In this document: positions 49,761-58,701 of the stretch, in pieces
Position numbering within the stretch: the first letter of the stretch is position 1
How the letters are laid out: each line of letters starts with the position of its first letter
From: Streptomyces sp. SAI-127
GTDB taxonomy: Bacteria; Actinomycetota; Actinomycetes; Streptomycetales; Streptomycetaceae
DNA: 64,000 nucleotides
Direction of reading: 5' to 3'
Assembly: GCF_029894425.1 (NCBI RefSeq)
Contig: NZ_JARXYJ010000001.1
Coordinates: 9,907,769 to 9,971,768 of the forward strand
Notes under the pieces: generated by a model
What the model was told of the DNA's origin: nothing
The model's input: the letters and a program-made list of their open reading frames with translations, nothing else
Database searches by the model: none
Translations under genes and position numbers: made by a program

Positions 49761-50870
49761 TCAGCCGAAGCGCAACGTACGCGGCGCGAAGGTGCCTTCG
49801 GGACCGTCGGCGCGGCCGACCGACCACACCGTGTCGGTACCTGGCACCGGCGCCAGCCGCAGTGTCCGGGAGTCGCCCTCTCCGGCCACCACCGGTTCGC
49901 TGTACTCGGTGAACGACTGGCCGTTCCAGGCGAGGAAATCCGGCCCCGGGACAAGCGGCGGAGAGCTGCCGGCCGGACCCCACTTCTGCGAGCGGGCCAC
50001 CGCGACCCAGGCCGGGCCGCCGGACGCGGAGGCCGCCAGTGAGCTGATCGAGCCGAAATCGGTGGGGACGCTCACCCGGCTCCACGTCTGCCCGTCGAAG
50101 CGGAGCAGCAGCGGCGGAATCGGCCGGCCCGGCGGGCCGCCGACGAACCCGGCCGTGCCACCCGCCCACACCTCGGTCGGCGAGACCGCCAGCACACTGC
50201 CCACGGCCGACCGCGGGAAGCCGTCCACGATCGTCTGCTGCCACGCCTGCCCGTCCCAATGGGACACGGCCGCACCCGAGTCGGTGGCGCCCGCGGCCCA
50301 GACGTCGTCGGCCGCCCGTATGTGCAGCCCGTACACAGATCCCGGCGGCACCGGCACGTCCCGCCAGCCGCTCCCGTCCCGGCGCAGCAGTACCTGGGCT
50401 CCGTCCCGCGAGCCGATCAGCCAGGCCTCACCGCCACCGGCGACGACACTCGTCAGCACCACACCGGGCGGCGGCCGGCTCTCGGACCAGGCGATGCCGT
50501 CGAAGCGGAGCAGGCGGGCGCCGCCCGCCGCATCGCGGCCGACCGCCCAGACCATGGTCGGTGAGGTGGCGGCGATGGACAGCAGCTCTCCCTGCCAGCC
50601 GATCCCGGACAGGCTCTGGCGGTGCCACACGGTTCCGTCCCAGCGCAGCAGCAGCGGGAAGCCCGGTGCCTCGCGCCCCACGGCGTCGGCGCCCACGGCC
50701 CACGCCTGGTCCGGGCCGAGCGCCACGGCCTCGTTCAGCGCGGCCTGGGGGCGTACCTGTGCCGGAACGGGAACATGCATCCAGGACAGGGGTTGCGCCG
50801 CGGCCGAGCCCATGACCGTGATGATGGTCATGGCGACAGCGAGGGCCGCGACGAGAAGTCTTCTTGTCAT
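49761..50870 (-). CDS. Secreted beta-propeller-like protein
   Basis: A 369-aa protein with a Sec signal (TRRLLVAALAVAMTIITVMG, then SAAAQ). The mature part has repeating units of about 45 residues containing AWAVGADAVG, LLLRWDGTVWHRQSL and similar W-x-G-x-x-W strands (SHWDGQAWQQTIVDG, FLAWNGQSFTEYSE). These fit a WD40/Kelch-like propeller. No catalytic residues are evident. GAGG stands upstream of the ATG, which lies only 2 nt after the stop of the preceding propeller gene, so the two form an operon. Confidence 0.75.
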   Translation of the reverse strand: MTRRLLVAALAVAMTIITVMGSAAAQPLSWMHVPVPAQVRPQAALNEAVALGPDQAWAVGADAVGREAPGFPLLLRWDGTVWHRQSLSGIGWQGELLSIAATSPTMVWAVGRDAAGGARLLRFDGIAWSESRPPPGVVLTSVVAGGGEAWLIGSRDGAQVLLRRDGSGWRDVPVPPGSVYGLHIRAADDVWAAGATDSGAAVSHWDGQAWQQTIVDGFPRSAVGSVLAVSPTEVWAGGTAGFVGGPPGRPIPPLLLRFDGQTWSRVSVPTDFGSISSLAASASGGPAWVAVARSQKWGPAGSSPPLVPGPDFLAWNGQSFTEYSEPVVAGEGDSRTLRLAPVPGTDTVWSVGRADGPEGTFAPRTLRFG

Positions 50871-50872
50871 GC

Positions 50873-51940
50873 TCAGCCTCCCAGCCGTTCGCTCATTAGG
50901 TTCGGTTTCGAGCCGTAGATCTCGACGGTGCCGAAGGACAGCAGTGAGGACCCGGCCCTCGTCAGCGCACGCGGCTTGACGTCGATCGCGTTCGTGCGCT
51001 CCGGGCCGTAGGAGAAGGTGGTGCGGGGGCCGTCCACCCGCGCGTACTTCGACTGGAACGCGCGGTCGCTGCGCACCGGCAGCCACAGCGCGCCGTCCGG
51101 GCCGCGGACCATTGCCTCGGTGTAGGTGTCGCCCAGCGGCGGGTGGGCGGTGCGCCAGACGTGTCCGTTGAAGGTCATCAGGTAGGTGCGGGCCACGCCG
51201 TCGGTGTACTGACTGCCACCGATCGTGATCCGGCCCGACGGTTCGAGCAGCAGCGTGTGGACGTTGCTTTCCGGCGGCAGCGGCACCTTCGCGTCCTGCC
51301 ATGCCGTGCCGTCCCAGTGCAGGACGGCGGTCCCGGTGCTGGTGTCCGCCCAGGCCCAGGCGTCGTCGGCGGCCCGCGCGGTGACTCCCATCAGGTACAG
51401 CACCCCGGCCGGGGTGGCCTGTGCGGTCCAGCGGGAACCGTCGTAGTGCAGCACCTTCAGCCCGGTGTCGTCCTCACCGACCACCCACGCACCACCCGGT
51501 GTCGCGGTGAAGTCCTGGTAGGTCCACAGGGTTTGCGGCAGCGGAAGGGCACTCCATCCTCCCGCCGACCGGCGCAGGATCTCGCCCTCTCCGGCACGGT
51601 TGTGGAAGATCCACACTTCCGCGCCGACGAACTGCACCTTGCCGAGCCAGCCCGGCTCACCGGCACCGGGGAAGGTGGTGTCCCGGCTCCACGCCGTGCC
51701 GTTCCACCGGTACAACATCGGCCGCAGTCCGTCGGCGGCCTGTTCGTGCCCGGTCGCCCACGCCTCGGCCGGCCCGCGGGCGGCCAGATCGGACACGGTC
51801 ACGGGCGGGGCAGCCGGCGGCACCGGCAGCGCCGACCAGCTCGGTGTCACGGCAGGGTTCGGTGTCACGGCCGCAGCCGGCGACACCACCGCGGCACACG
51901 CGATCACAAGGCAGACGACGACCGCACGGAGACCGTTCAC
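50873..51940 (-). CDS. Secreted beta-propeller-like protein (paralogue of next gene)
   Basis: A 355-aa protein with a signal peptide (GLRAVVVCLVIACAAVVSPA). It has the same W-G-W propeller units as its neighbour (MLYRWNGTAWSRDTTFPG, VLHYDGSRWTAQATPAG, VLHWDGTAWQDAKVPLPP, LMTFNGHVWRTAHPP). GTG 51940 has GGGAGGTC upstream, so I rejected a longer reading. The two proteins probably arose by duplication. Their extracellular role is unknown. Confidence 0.75.
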   Translation of the reverse strand: MNGLRAVVVCLVIACAAVVSPAAAVTPNPAVTPSWSALPVPPAAPPVTVSDLAARGPAEAWATGHEQAADGLRPMLYRWNGTAWSRDTTFPGAGEPGWLGKVQFVGAEVWIFHNRAGEGEILRRSAGGWSALPLPQTLWTYQDFTATPGGAWVVGEDDTGLKVLHYDGSRWTAQATPAGVLYLMGVTARAADDAWAWADTSTGTAVLHWDGTAWQDAKVPLPPESNVHTLLLEPSGRITIGGSQYTDGVARTYLMTFNGHVWRTAHPPLGDTYTEAMVRGPDGALWLPVRSDRAFQSKYARVDGPRTTFSYGPERTNAIDVKPRALTRAGSSLLSFGTVEIYGSKPNLMSERLGG

Positions 51941-52126
51941 GAGACCTCCCAGAACGCGAAGGCCGCACACGCTATGGGCCTTCACCGATCCGTGGACAGA
52001 CGGCATTCGGCCGATCGAGGCTCCCGGGGGGCGCGGTCAGCAACGGGACAGCAGGGTTGTGAGTTCAGGTCGGTGCGCGAGATCGTTCGAGACGATACTG
52101 CTGGTGTCGCCCACCGGAGGACTCGC

Positions 52127-52474
52127 GTGACCGATCCCGTGCCCGCCTCGCTGCCCGCCCCGCCCTACTACGCGGTGGTCTTCACGGCAGTGCGGACCGC
52201 CGGCGACAACGGCTATGGGGAGATGGACGAGCGGTTGTTCAAACTGGCCGCCGACCAGCCGGGATTCCTCGGCGTCGATGCCGCTCGCGGTGCGAACGGC
52301 CTGGGGATCACGGTGTCGTACTGGAGGGACGAGGAATCGATCGCCGCATGGCGGAATCACGCGGAGCACGCCCTGGCCCGTGCGTACGGACGCGAGCACT
52401 GGTATGCCTCGTTCGCGCTCCACGTGGCCAAGGTCGAGCGCGCCCACGCCTTCACCCGCCCGGCGGATACGTAG
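52127..52474 (+). CDS. ABM-family (antibiotic biosynthesis monooxygenase-like) protein
   Basis: A 115-aa dimeric alpha-beta barrel protein. YYAVVFTAVRTAGDNGYGEM, GFLGVDAARGANGLGITVSY and WRDEESIAAWRNHAEHALAR are characteristic of ABM/DUF4188-like domains; HALARAYGREHWYASFALHV follows. Members are cofactor-free oxygenases or of unknown function. CGGAGG stands upstream of the GTG. It is divergent from the propeller operon and convergent with the FdhF gene. Confidence 0.85.
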   Translation: MTDPVPASLPAPPYYAVVFTAVRTAGDNGYGEMDERLFKLAADQPGFLGVDAARGANGLGITVSYWRDEESIAAWRNHAEHALARAYGREHWYASFALHVAKVERAHAFTRPADT

Positions 52475-52490
52475 GTCCTGTTGCGCTCGG

Positions 52491-54782
52491 TCAGGCAGGC
52501 GCGGGCTCGAGACGTACGACGATGCCCTTCGACGTGGGCTGGTTGCTGATGTCGGCGACGCTGTCCAGCGGCACCAGGACGTTGGTCTCGGGGTAGTAGG
52601 CAGCCGCGGAGCCCTGTGCGGCGGGGTACGGGACCACCTCGAAGTTCTCGGCGCGGCGCTCGGTGCCGTCCGCCCAGATGCTCACCAGGTCGACGTGATC
52701 GCCCTGGGCGAGGCCGAGTTCACGCAGGTCGGCCGGGTTGACGAGCACGACGTGGCGGCTGCCGTGGATGCCGCGGTAGCGGTCGTCGAGCGTGTAGGGG
52801 ATGGTGTTCCACTGATCGTGCGAGCGCAGGGTCTGCAACAGCAGGTGGCCCTCGGGCGCCTTGGGGATCACGCGCTCGTTGCGGGTGAACAGCGCTTTGC
52901 CGGCCGAGGTGTTGAACACGCCCTCGTTGACGGGGTTGGGCAGTTGGAAGCCGCCGGGCCGTGTCACCCGTGCGTTGAAGTCGTGGAATCCCGGCACGAT
53001 GCGGGAGATGCGGTCACGGATCGTGCCGTAGTCCCCTTCGAACCGGTCCCAGGGGATGTCCGGCTTGCCGTCGAGGGTGCGCCGGGCCAGCCGGCACAGG
53101 ATCGCGACCTCGCTCAGCAGCAGCGGGGACGCCGGTTCGAGGCGCCCCTGGGAGGTGTGCACCTCGCTCATGGAGTTCTCCACCGTGACGAACTGCTCGC
53201 CGTCGGCCTGTACATCGCGTTCGGTGCGGCCGAGGGTGGGCAGGATCAGCGCCGTGTCACCGCAGACTGTGTGCGAGCGGTTCAGCTTGGTGGAGATGTG
53301 GGCGGTCAGCCGGCACGAGCGCATGGCCTCCTCGGTGACCTCACTGTCGGGAGCGGCGCGTACGAAGTTGCCGGCCAGAGCGAGGAACACCTTGGCGCGG
53401 CCCTCGCGCATCGCCTTGATCGCGTTCACCGAGTCGAGTCCGTGCGGGCGTGGCGGATCGAAGCCGAACTCCTTCTGCAGCGCGTCGAGGAAGGAGTCCG
53501 GCATCTGCTCCCAGATGCCCATCGTGCGGTCGCCCTGGACGTTGCTGTGCCCGCGCACGGGGCAGACGCCGGTGCCGGCGCGACCGAGGTTGCCGCGCAG
53601 CATCACGAAGTTGACGATCTCCCGGATGGTGGGCACACCGTGCTTGTGCTGGGTGATGCCCATCGCCCAGCAGACGACGACACGCTCGCTGCGCAGGACC
53701 TCGTCGTGAACCTTCTCGATCTCCTCGCGGGTCAGTCCGGTCGCCGCGCGCACGTCGTCCCAGTCGACGGTGCGGGCATGCTGAGCGAACTCCTCGAAGC
53801 CGGCGGTGTGGGCGTCGATGAAGTCGTGGTCCAGGACGGTGCCGGGCCGGGCGTCCTCGGCTTCCAGCAGCAGGAGGTTGAGGGCCTGGAAGAGGGCGAG
53901 GTCGCCGCCGGGCTTGATGTGCAGGAAGCGGTCGGCGATCTGGGTGCCGCGTCCGATGACCCCACGTGGCTTCTGCGGGTTCTTGAAGCGTCGTAGCCCG
54001 GCCTCGGGCAGCGGGTTGACCGCCACGATGCGGGCGCCGTTGCGTTTGGCCTCCTCCAGGGCCGTCAGCTGACGGGGATGGTTGCTGCCGGGGTTCTGCC
54101 CCACCAGGAAGATCAGGTCGGCATGGTGGAGATCGTCGAGGCTGACGGTGCCCTTGCCGGTGCCCAATGTCTCGCTCAGGGCGAAGCCGCTGGACTCGTG
54201 GCACATGTTGCTGCAGTCGGGCAGGTTGTTGGTGCCGAAGGCGCGGGCGAAGAGCTGCAGGACGAAGGCGGCCTCGTTGCCGGCCCGGCCCGACGTGTAG
54301 AAGACGGCCTCGTCCGGGGAGTCGAGCGAGGTGAGCTCACCGGCGAGCACACCCAGGGCGTCGTTCCAGCCGATGGGCTCGTAGTGGTCCGAGCCCGGCC
54401 GCTTGATCATCGGTTCGGTGAGCCGGCCCTGCTGGTTGAGCCACATGTCGGAGCGCCCGGCGAGGTCGGAGACGCCGTGCTCACGGAAGAAGTCGGCGGT
54501 GATCCGGCGTTTCGTGGCCTCGTCGTTGATGTGCTTGGCGCCGTTCTCGCAGTACTCGTTGCGATGGCGCTGTCCCGGGGCCGGATCCGCCCAGGCGCAG
54601 CCGGGACAGTCGATCCCGCCGACCTGGTTCATGGCCAGCAGGTCCACTCCGGTCCTGCGCGGGGAGGTCTGCTCCAGGGAGTACTCCAGCGCGTGCACGA
54701 CCGCGGGGACCCCGGCCGCCCACTTCTTCGGCGGTGTCACCGAGAGGGTGGTCTCCGGCTCCTCGCCGGGCGGGTTCTGCAT
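52491..54782 (-). CDS. FdhF/YdeP-family molybdopterin oxidoreductase
   Basis: A 763-aa protein of the formate-dehydrogenase-like bis-MGD family, YdeP branch. The N-terminal GGIDCPGCAWADPAPG and NEYCENGAKHINDEATKR fit the family's cysteine region. SGRAGNEAAFVLQLFARAFG and NLPDCSNMCHESSGFAL supply the likely molybdenum-ligand region. DLIFLVGQNPGSNHPRQLTA and GNLGRAGTGVCPVRGHSNVQ bind the cofactor. A C-terminal molybdopterin dinucleotide-binding domain (IPYTLDDRYRGIHGSRHVVL) ends the protein. The physiological substrate is unknown. GGAGAAAGG precedes the ATG. Confidence 0.93.
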   Translation of the reverse strand: MQNPPGEEPETTLSVTPPKKWAAGVPAVVHALEYSLEQTSPRRTGVDLLAMNQVGGIDCPGCAWADPAPGQRHRNEYCENGAKHINDEATKRRITADFFREHGVSDLAGRSDMWLNQQGRLTEPMIKRPGSDHYEPIGWNDALGVLAGELTSLDSPDEAVFYTSGRAGNEAAFVLQLFARAFGTNNLPDCSNMCHESSGFALSETLGTGKGTVSLDDLHHADLIFLVGQNPGSNHPRQLTALEEAKRNGARIVAVNPLPEAGLRRFKNPQKPRGVIGRGTQIADRFLHIKPGGDLALFQALNLLLLEAEDARPGTVLDHDFIDAHTAGFEEFAQHARTVDWDDVRAATGLTREEIEKVHDEVLRSERVVVCWAMGITQHKHGVPTIREIVNFVMLRGNLGRAGTGVCPVRGHSNVQGDRTMGIWEQMPDSFLDALQKEFGFDPPRPHGLDSVNAIKAMREGRAKVFLALAGNFVRAAPDSEVTEEAMRSCRLTAHISTKLNRSHTVCGDTALILPTLGRTERDVQADGEQFVTVENSMSEVHTSQGRLEPASPLLLSEVAILCRLARRTLDGKPDIPWDRFEGDYGTIRDRISRIVPGFHDFNARVTRPGGFQLPNPVNEGVFNTSAGKALFTRNERVIPKAPEGHLLLQTLRSHDQWNTIPYTLDDRYRGIHGSRHVVLVNPADLRELGLAQGDHVDLVSIWADGTERRAENFEVVPYPAAQGSAAAYYPETNVLVPLDSVADISNQPTSKGIVVRLEPAPA

Positions 54783-54833
54783 CGCTTCGCCTTTCTCCTG
54801 CCGCGTCTGTCCTGCCGCCTTGCGGTACGCGGG

Positions 54834-55454
54834 TCAGCCGACGGGCCACTGGGCCACACGGCTCCTGGGCGGTTCCGGGTGATCGTGCTGTACCCGGCCG
54901 TTGCGGATGGTGCCGCGCCAGGCCCCGCCCTCCTGTCCCAGTCCCTCGATGAACTGCTTGAAGTGCAGGAGCTCGCGGCGGACCAGCCGGGCGGTCACCT
55001 GCGTGACCTTGGACGAGCCGGTGAGCCGTTTCGCGGCCCCGTGTGGCTCGAGCAGCATCCGGACGGTGATGGCCGTACCGCCCGACTCCGTCGGCCTGAA
55101 CTCCACCTCACCCTGGTGCGAGGGGCGCTGCTCCAGGCCGCGCCAGGCCAGGTAGGAGTCGGGGTCCTGCTCGACGATCTCCACCGCGAAACGGCGGCGC
55201 AGCGGGCCGTAGCCGATGGTCCAGGCGGTCACGGTGGGCCTGACCTGTTCGACGCCGTGCACCACGGGCGAGAAGCGGGGGAAGGTCTTGAACTGCGTCC
55301 ACTGGTTGTACGCCGTGCGCACCGGCACCGCGACCTCGACCGTCTCCTCGACGTGCCGCCTCCGCAGCGGCCGACGGCGCGTGACACCGTCACTGCCGGG
55401 GCGCATCCCCGGCGTGTTCGGGACGGCCTGCCGGGAGTCCTGTTCGCGCGCCAT
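54834..55454 (-). CDS. SRPBCC family protein (polyketide cyclase/dehydrase type)
   Basis: A 206-aa protein. A charged N-terminal tail (about 50 residues) leads into an SRPBCC domain: VEETVEVAVPVRTAYNQWTQ, FKTFPRFSPVVHGVEQVRPT, GEVEFRPTESGGTAITVRML, and a C-terminal helix VRRELLHFKQFIEGLGQE. This is the type of SRPBCC protein often called a cyclase but usually of unknown function. ATG 55454 follows GGAGGAGAGG. It lies upstream of and on the same strand as the FdhF gene. Confidence 0.86.
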   Translation of the reverse strand: MAREQDSRQAVPNTPGMRPGSDGVTRRRPLRRRHVEETVEVAVPVRTAYNQWTQFKTFPRFSPVVHGVEQVRPTVTAWTIGYGPLRRRFAVEIVEQDPDSYLAWRGLEQRPSHQGEVEFRPTESGGTAITVRMLLEPHGAAKRLTGSSKVTQVTARLVRRELLHFKQFIEGLGQEGGAWRGTIRNGRVQHDHPEPPRSRVAQWPVG

Positions 55455-55688
55455 CGTGGCCTCTCCTCCGGTGCAGGGATCCGGGCCTCGCTCGCCCGCC
55501 TCCCTCTCGTGTGTCAGGGCTCCTCTCCCGGTTCCCACATCGCGCTCTTCGAGTCGCACGAATGCGACTGCATCCTGCTCGGCCCCCGGCTTCGGGGGAG
55601 CGCCGTCGACTGGCCTGGCGGGGCACCCCCATGGACGGCAGCCAGAATTCGTCGGCAGTTCATGCACGACTCGCCGCGTGCCGCAGCC

Positions 55689-56642
55689 TCACGGCGGCGG
55701 TGTGGCGGCACGCGTTCGTCCAGCGCATGGCTGTCTCGCGTAGTCCTCCCGCCGTCGGACGGGTGCGGGCCTGCCGTCGGTCCGGGTCTCCAGGGCGTGC
55801 AGCACGGCCACCATGTCCTCGTCGCCGTGGCCCTGTTCGACGGCCTCGCCGTACAGGGCGTGGCAGGCGTCGAGGAGCGGGGAGGCCAGACCGGCCTTGC
55901 GGGCGGCCTCGGCGATCAGGCGGTTGTTCTCCAGGACGTTGGTGGCGGCGGCCTGCACGGTGAAGTCGCGGGCCAGCAACTTGGGCCCCTTCACCCGTGA
56001 GACGGCACTGGCCATCGGGCCCGCGTCCAGGACGTCCCGGAGCAGACGCTGGTCGACTCCGTGCCGGTCGGCGAAATGGAACGCCTCGGCCAGCCCGGTG
56101 ACGAGAGTGATCAGGAACAGGTTCACCGAGAACTTCATCAGCAGCGCGCCAGGGACCGCGCCGCAGTCGAACGTCTCCCGGCACATCGTGGCCAGGAGAG
56201 GGCGTACGGCCGCGACGGCGTCGTGGTCGCCCGCCGTCATTCCCACCAGCTCGCCCTGCTCGGCGGGGATGCGGGAGCCGGAGACGGGAGCCTCGACATA
56301 CCGTCCGCCCGCGGCTCGGACAACGTCCTGCAGAGCGCCCGAGTACTCGGCCGAGGTCGTGCCCATGTGAACGACGGTCCGTCCGGCGACGAGACCGGCG
56401 AAGTCCGGGGTGTCGCGCCCCAGCACGGCGTCCACGGCGGCCTCGTCGGCCAGCATGAGGATCACGGTCCGGGCCCGCTCGAAGACCTCGGCGGGGCTCG
56501 CGGCGACCTCGGCACCGGCGGCGCCCAGGGCCTCGCACCGGCCGGGGGCGCGGTTCCACACGACGAGAGGCGTCCCGGCCCGGACGAGGTTGAGGGCCAT
56601 GGGCCGCCCCATGGTTCCGAGGCCGATGAATCCCACGTACAC
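55689..56642 (-). CDS. Beta-hydroxyacid dehydrogenase / imine reductase-type NAD(P) enzyme
   Basis: A 317-aa protein of the 3-hydroxyisobutyrate dehydrogenase family. [20 protein letters not shown] and [20 protein letters not shown] form the Rossmann fold. [20 protein letters not shown] is the substrate loop and [20 protein letters not shown] contains the catalytic Lys. The last 25 residues form an Arg-rich extension. GTG 56642 has AAGG upstream. The gene is divergent from a TetR regulator across two perfect operator palindromes, so TetR probably represses it. The substrate is unknown. Confidence 0.9.
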   Translation of the reverse strand: MYVGFIGLGTMGRPMALNLVRAGTPLVVWNRAPGRCEALGAAGAEVAASPAEVFERARTVILMLADEAAVDAVLGRDTPDFAGLVAGRTVVHMGTTSAEYSGALQDVVRAAGGRYVEAPVSGSRIPAEQGELVGMTAGDHDAVAAVRPLLATMCRETFDCGAVPGALLMKFSVNLFLITLVTGLAEAFHFADRHGVDQRLLRDVLDAGPMASAVSRVKGPKLLARDFTVQAAATNVLENNRLIAEAARKAGLASPLLDACHALYGEAVEQGHGDEDMVAVLHALETRTDGRPAPVRRREDYARQPCAGRTRAATPPP

Positions 56643-56690
56643 AAGGCACCGCCTTCTCCGGCTCACACCGAAGCCGAGCCGTCGCCGCCC

Positions 56691-56710
56691 ACTATGACAG
56701 CGGTCATAGT
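56691..56710. promoter_or_regulatory. TetR operator, copy 1
   Basis: ACTATGACAGCGGTCATAGT has perfect 8-bp arms around AGCG in the divergent region between the dehydrogenase and TetR genes. Copy 2 lies 27 bp to the right. Confidence 0.85.
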
Positions 56711-56718
56711 AAACGCGT

Positions 56719-56736
56719 CTATGACAGCGGTCATAG
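56719..56736. promoter_or_regulatory. TetR operator, copy 2
   Basis: CTATGACAGCGGTCATAG is identical over its 18 bp to the core of copy 1. The 27-bp spacing is between two and three helical turns. It lies 35 nt before the TetR ATG. Confidence 0.85.
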
Positions 56737-56771
56737 AGTGGACCCGCACAAACCACACAGGGAGGTCGGCG

Positions 56772-57368
56772 ATGGCGGTGCCCGAGAGGGGAGCACGGGA
56801 GCGGATGGTCTTCAGCGCCGCACAGCTCATCCGGCGCGACGGGGTCGCCGCCACCGGCATGCGCGAGGTCGCCGCCCACGCCGGCGCGCCGCGCGGTTCG
56901 CTCCAGCACTACTTCCCCGGCGGCAAGGAGCAACTGGTCAACGAGGCGGTGGAGTGGGCCGCCCGATACGCGGGCAACCGAGTCGCCCGTTTCCTCGCCG
57001 CCCTGCCCGAACCGACGCCGAGCGGGCTGTTCGCGGAAATGGTGCGCCAGTGGACCGACGAGTACGAATGCGTCGGCTTCGCGGGAGGCTGCCCCGTCGC
57101 CGCCGCCACGGTGGACTGGGCCGAGTCGACCACGTCCACGCGGGCGGCAGTGGCGGACGCGTTCGCCACCTGGACCGCTCCGGTGGCCCGGGCGCTGACC
57201 GACATGGGCGTGCCCGAGGAACGAGCGGCCGCGCTGGCCACCCTCATGGTCAGCACCTTGGAAGGAGCGATCCTCATGGCCCGGGCGGAGCGGGACATAC
57301 GTCCGCTGACGACCGTGGCCCGCGAACTCGGTCCCCTCCTCGACGCGGCGGTGAGCCGGGACGGCTGA
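56772..57368 (+). CDS. TetR-family regulator
   Basis: A 198-aa TetR protein. The helix-turn-helix is [40 protein letters not shown] and [14 protein letters not shown], typical of the LmrA/YxaF-like TetR group. The C-terminal part ([20 protein letters not shown]) fits the TetR_C ligand domain of that group. GGGAGG precedes the ATG. Two identical palindromes lie between it and the divergent dehydrogenase gene, so it probably autoregulates and controls that gene. Confidence 0.92.
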   Translation: MAVPERGARERMVFSAAQLIRRDGVAATGMREVAAHAGAPRGSLQHYFPGGKEQLVNEAVEWAARYAGNRVARFLAALPEPTPSGLFAEMVRQWTDEYECVGFAGGCPVAAATVDWAESTTSTRAAVADAFATWTAPVARALTDMGVPEERAAALATLMVSTLEGAILMARAERDIRPLTTVARELGPLLDAAVSRDG

Positions 57369-57542
57369 CCCGCCTCCTGCGGTCGACCGCACCTCCCCGC
57401 ACGGCACTGGACCGATGATGAGTCACAGGCATCACGGGCCACTGCGCGTTCAATACGGTCATTGGCAACCGCCCCGCCGAAGTGCCGTGAGGTGCCTCCG
57501 GCCCTGCCAGCCGCGGTCACCCGCGCTGGATCGAGATCGACC

Positions 57543-58091
57543 TCAAGCGGGTGGTCTGACCGGGGACCACTCGCCCATCCATTGTTCGGCGTCCCATTTC
57601 TCGAACCGTTGCAGCTCGGTGAACCCCAGCTTCGCCGCGAGGCGCATTGAGCGGGCATTGGCGGTCTGGGTGTAGAGCACCACCGGCACGCCGGGAAGCG
57701 CATCGGCGAACCAGTCGAGTGCCGCTGCGCACGCCTCGGCGGCGTAGCCGCGTCCCCATACCTCCGGCAGGAACAGGTAACTGAGCTCGGCCTCCCCCGC
57801 GTCCGGACGGACATTGCCGCGACGCTCCGCTTCGCGCCGGCTGACCTCGACGGTGCCGATCATCGCTCCGTCGAGCTCGATCACGAAAAGGCCGGGGCGC
57901 CGCCCGGGCGTCTCAGGCACGGAGCGCTCGAGCTCATCGCGCGGTTGAGGGCCGCCGAGGTAGGTATGCACATCCGATGAGGCGAACAGCTCGATGAACG
58001 CCGCACGGTCCCGGGCCTCGGACTCCCGGAGCACGAGCCGCTCGGTTTTGATCGGGTCAAGTGGCCAGACGACGACACCGAGTTCAGTCAT
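57543..58091 (-). CDS. GNAT-family N-acetyltransferase (RimJ-like)
   Basis: A 182-aa GNAT protein. IKTERLVLRESEARDRAAFI starts the RimJ/RimL-like fold, and LFLPEVWGRGYAAEACAAAL contains the acetyl-CoA-binding R/Q-x-x-G-x-G/A loop. LYTQTANARSMRLAAKLGFT is the conserved C-terminal Asn-containing motif. The substrate is unknown. The ATG at 58091 has a weak AGG-containing upstream region. It is convergent with the TetR gene. Confidence 0.9.
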   Translation of the reverse strand: MTELGVVVWPLDPIKTERLVLRESEARDRAAFIELFASSDVHTYLGGPQPRDELERSVPETPGRRPGLFVIELDGAMIGTVEVSRREAERRGNVRPDAGEAELSYLFLPEVWGRGYAAEACAAALDWFADALPGVPVVLYTQTANARSMRLAAKLGFTELQRFEKWDAEQWMGEWSPVRPPA

Positions 58092-58261
58092 GGCGGGCAA
58101 CCTATCGCACGCCCTCGGCCTCGTCCTTCCCGATGATCTTCCACGCCCACAGGCTCCACGGACCTCACCGCACCCGAACGACTGAGAACGGACACCGGCG
58201 CCCCGCACCGCGCCCGGCATGACAAGCTGTGATTCCCACTGCCCGAACCCAGGAGGTCACG

Positions 58262-58504
58262 ATGACCGCAGAAGCTGCATCCCCAGAAGGTTCGGAGCCG
58301 GCTGAGCCCGAGACGTCCGCGCTCGAGCCCGACAGCGACGGCAACTACGACCTCAAGCGCAAGTTCCGCGAGGCCTTGGCGCGCAAGCGCGGTGCGCAGG
58401 CGGACGCCGCCGACCTCGCCGCCAACCCCCAGGCCTCGAAGATCCGTGGGGCGCACGGCCCGGCTGCGAGCCAGCGGTCGTTCCGGCGCAAGAGCGGGGG
58501 CTGA
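58262..58504 (+). CDS. DUF5302 family small protein
   Basis: An 80-aa, highly charged, probably disordered protein. The core DLKRKFREALARKRGAQADA and the C-terminal GAHGPAASQRSFRRKSGG match the Streptomyces DUF5302 family as I know it. The function is unknown. The ATG has a full AGGAGG 6 nt upstream, predicting strong expression. A long terminator hairpin follows. Confidence 0.85.
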   Translation: MTAEAASPEGSEPAEPETSALEPDSDGNYDLKRKFREALARKRGAQADAADLAANPQASKIRGAHGPAASQRSFRRKSGG

Positions 58505-58653
58505 GCCGGAGCGGGTCCGGATCTGACCGCTGCTGATGGCCGTCACACCGTCGTGGCCGCGGTGCTGTGAGGGCTACGACCCGAACCCGACCCACCCTGC
58601 CGACGGACTGGCAGCAGCCGGCCGCTCGGATCGGCTGACGGAGAAACGACCGC

Positions 58654-58683
58654 CCGTGGGGGAGTCCATGCATTCCCCCACGG
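58654..58683. terminator. Bidirectional terminator hairpin
   Basis: CCGTGGGGGA (58654-58663) and TCCCCCACGG (58674-58683) are perfect 10-bp arms around a 10-nt loop. They lie between the convergent DUF5302 and NmrA-like genes. Confidence 0.8.
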
Positions 58684-58701
58684 CGATCCGTGCTCCGGTC
58701 T

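Noticed and set aside
55552..55569. AGTCGCA-CGAA-TGCGACT hairpin downstream of the beta-hydroxyacid dehydrogenase gene
   Set aside because: A 7-bp stem 120 nt from the stop with no T-run; too weak and too distant to call a terminator.
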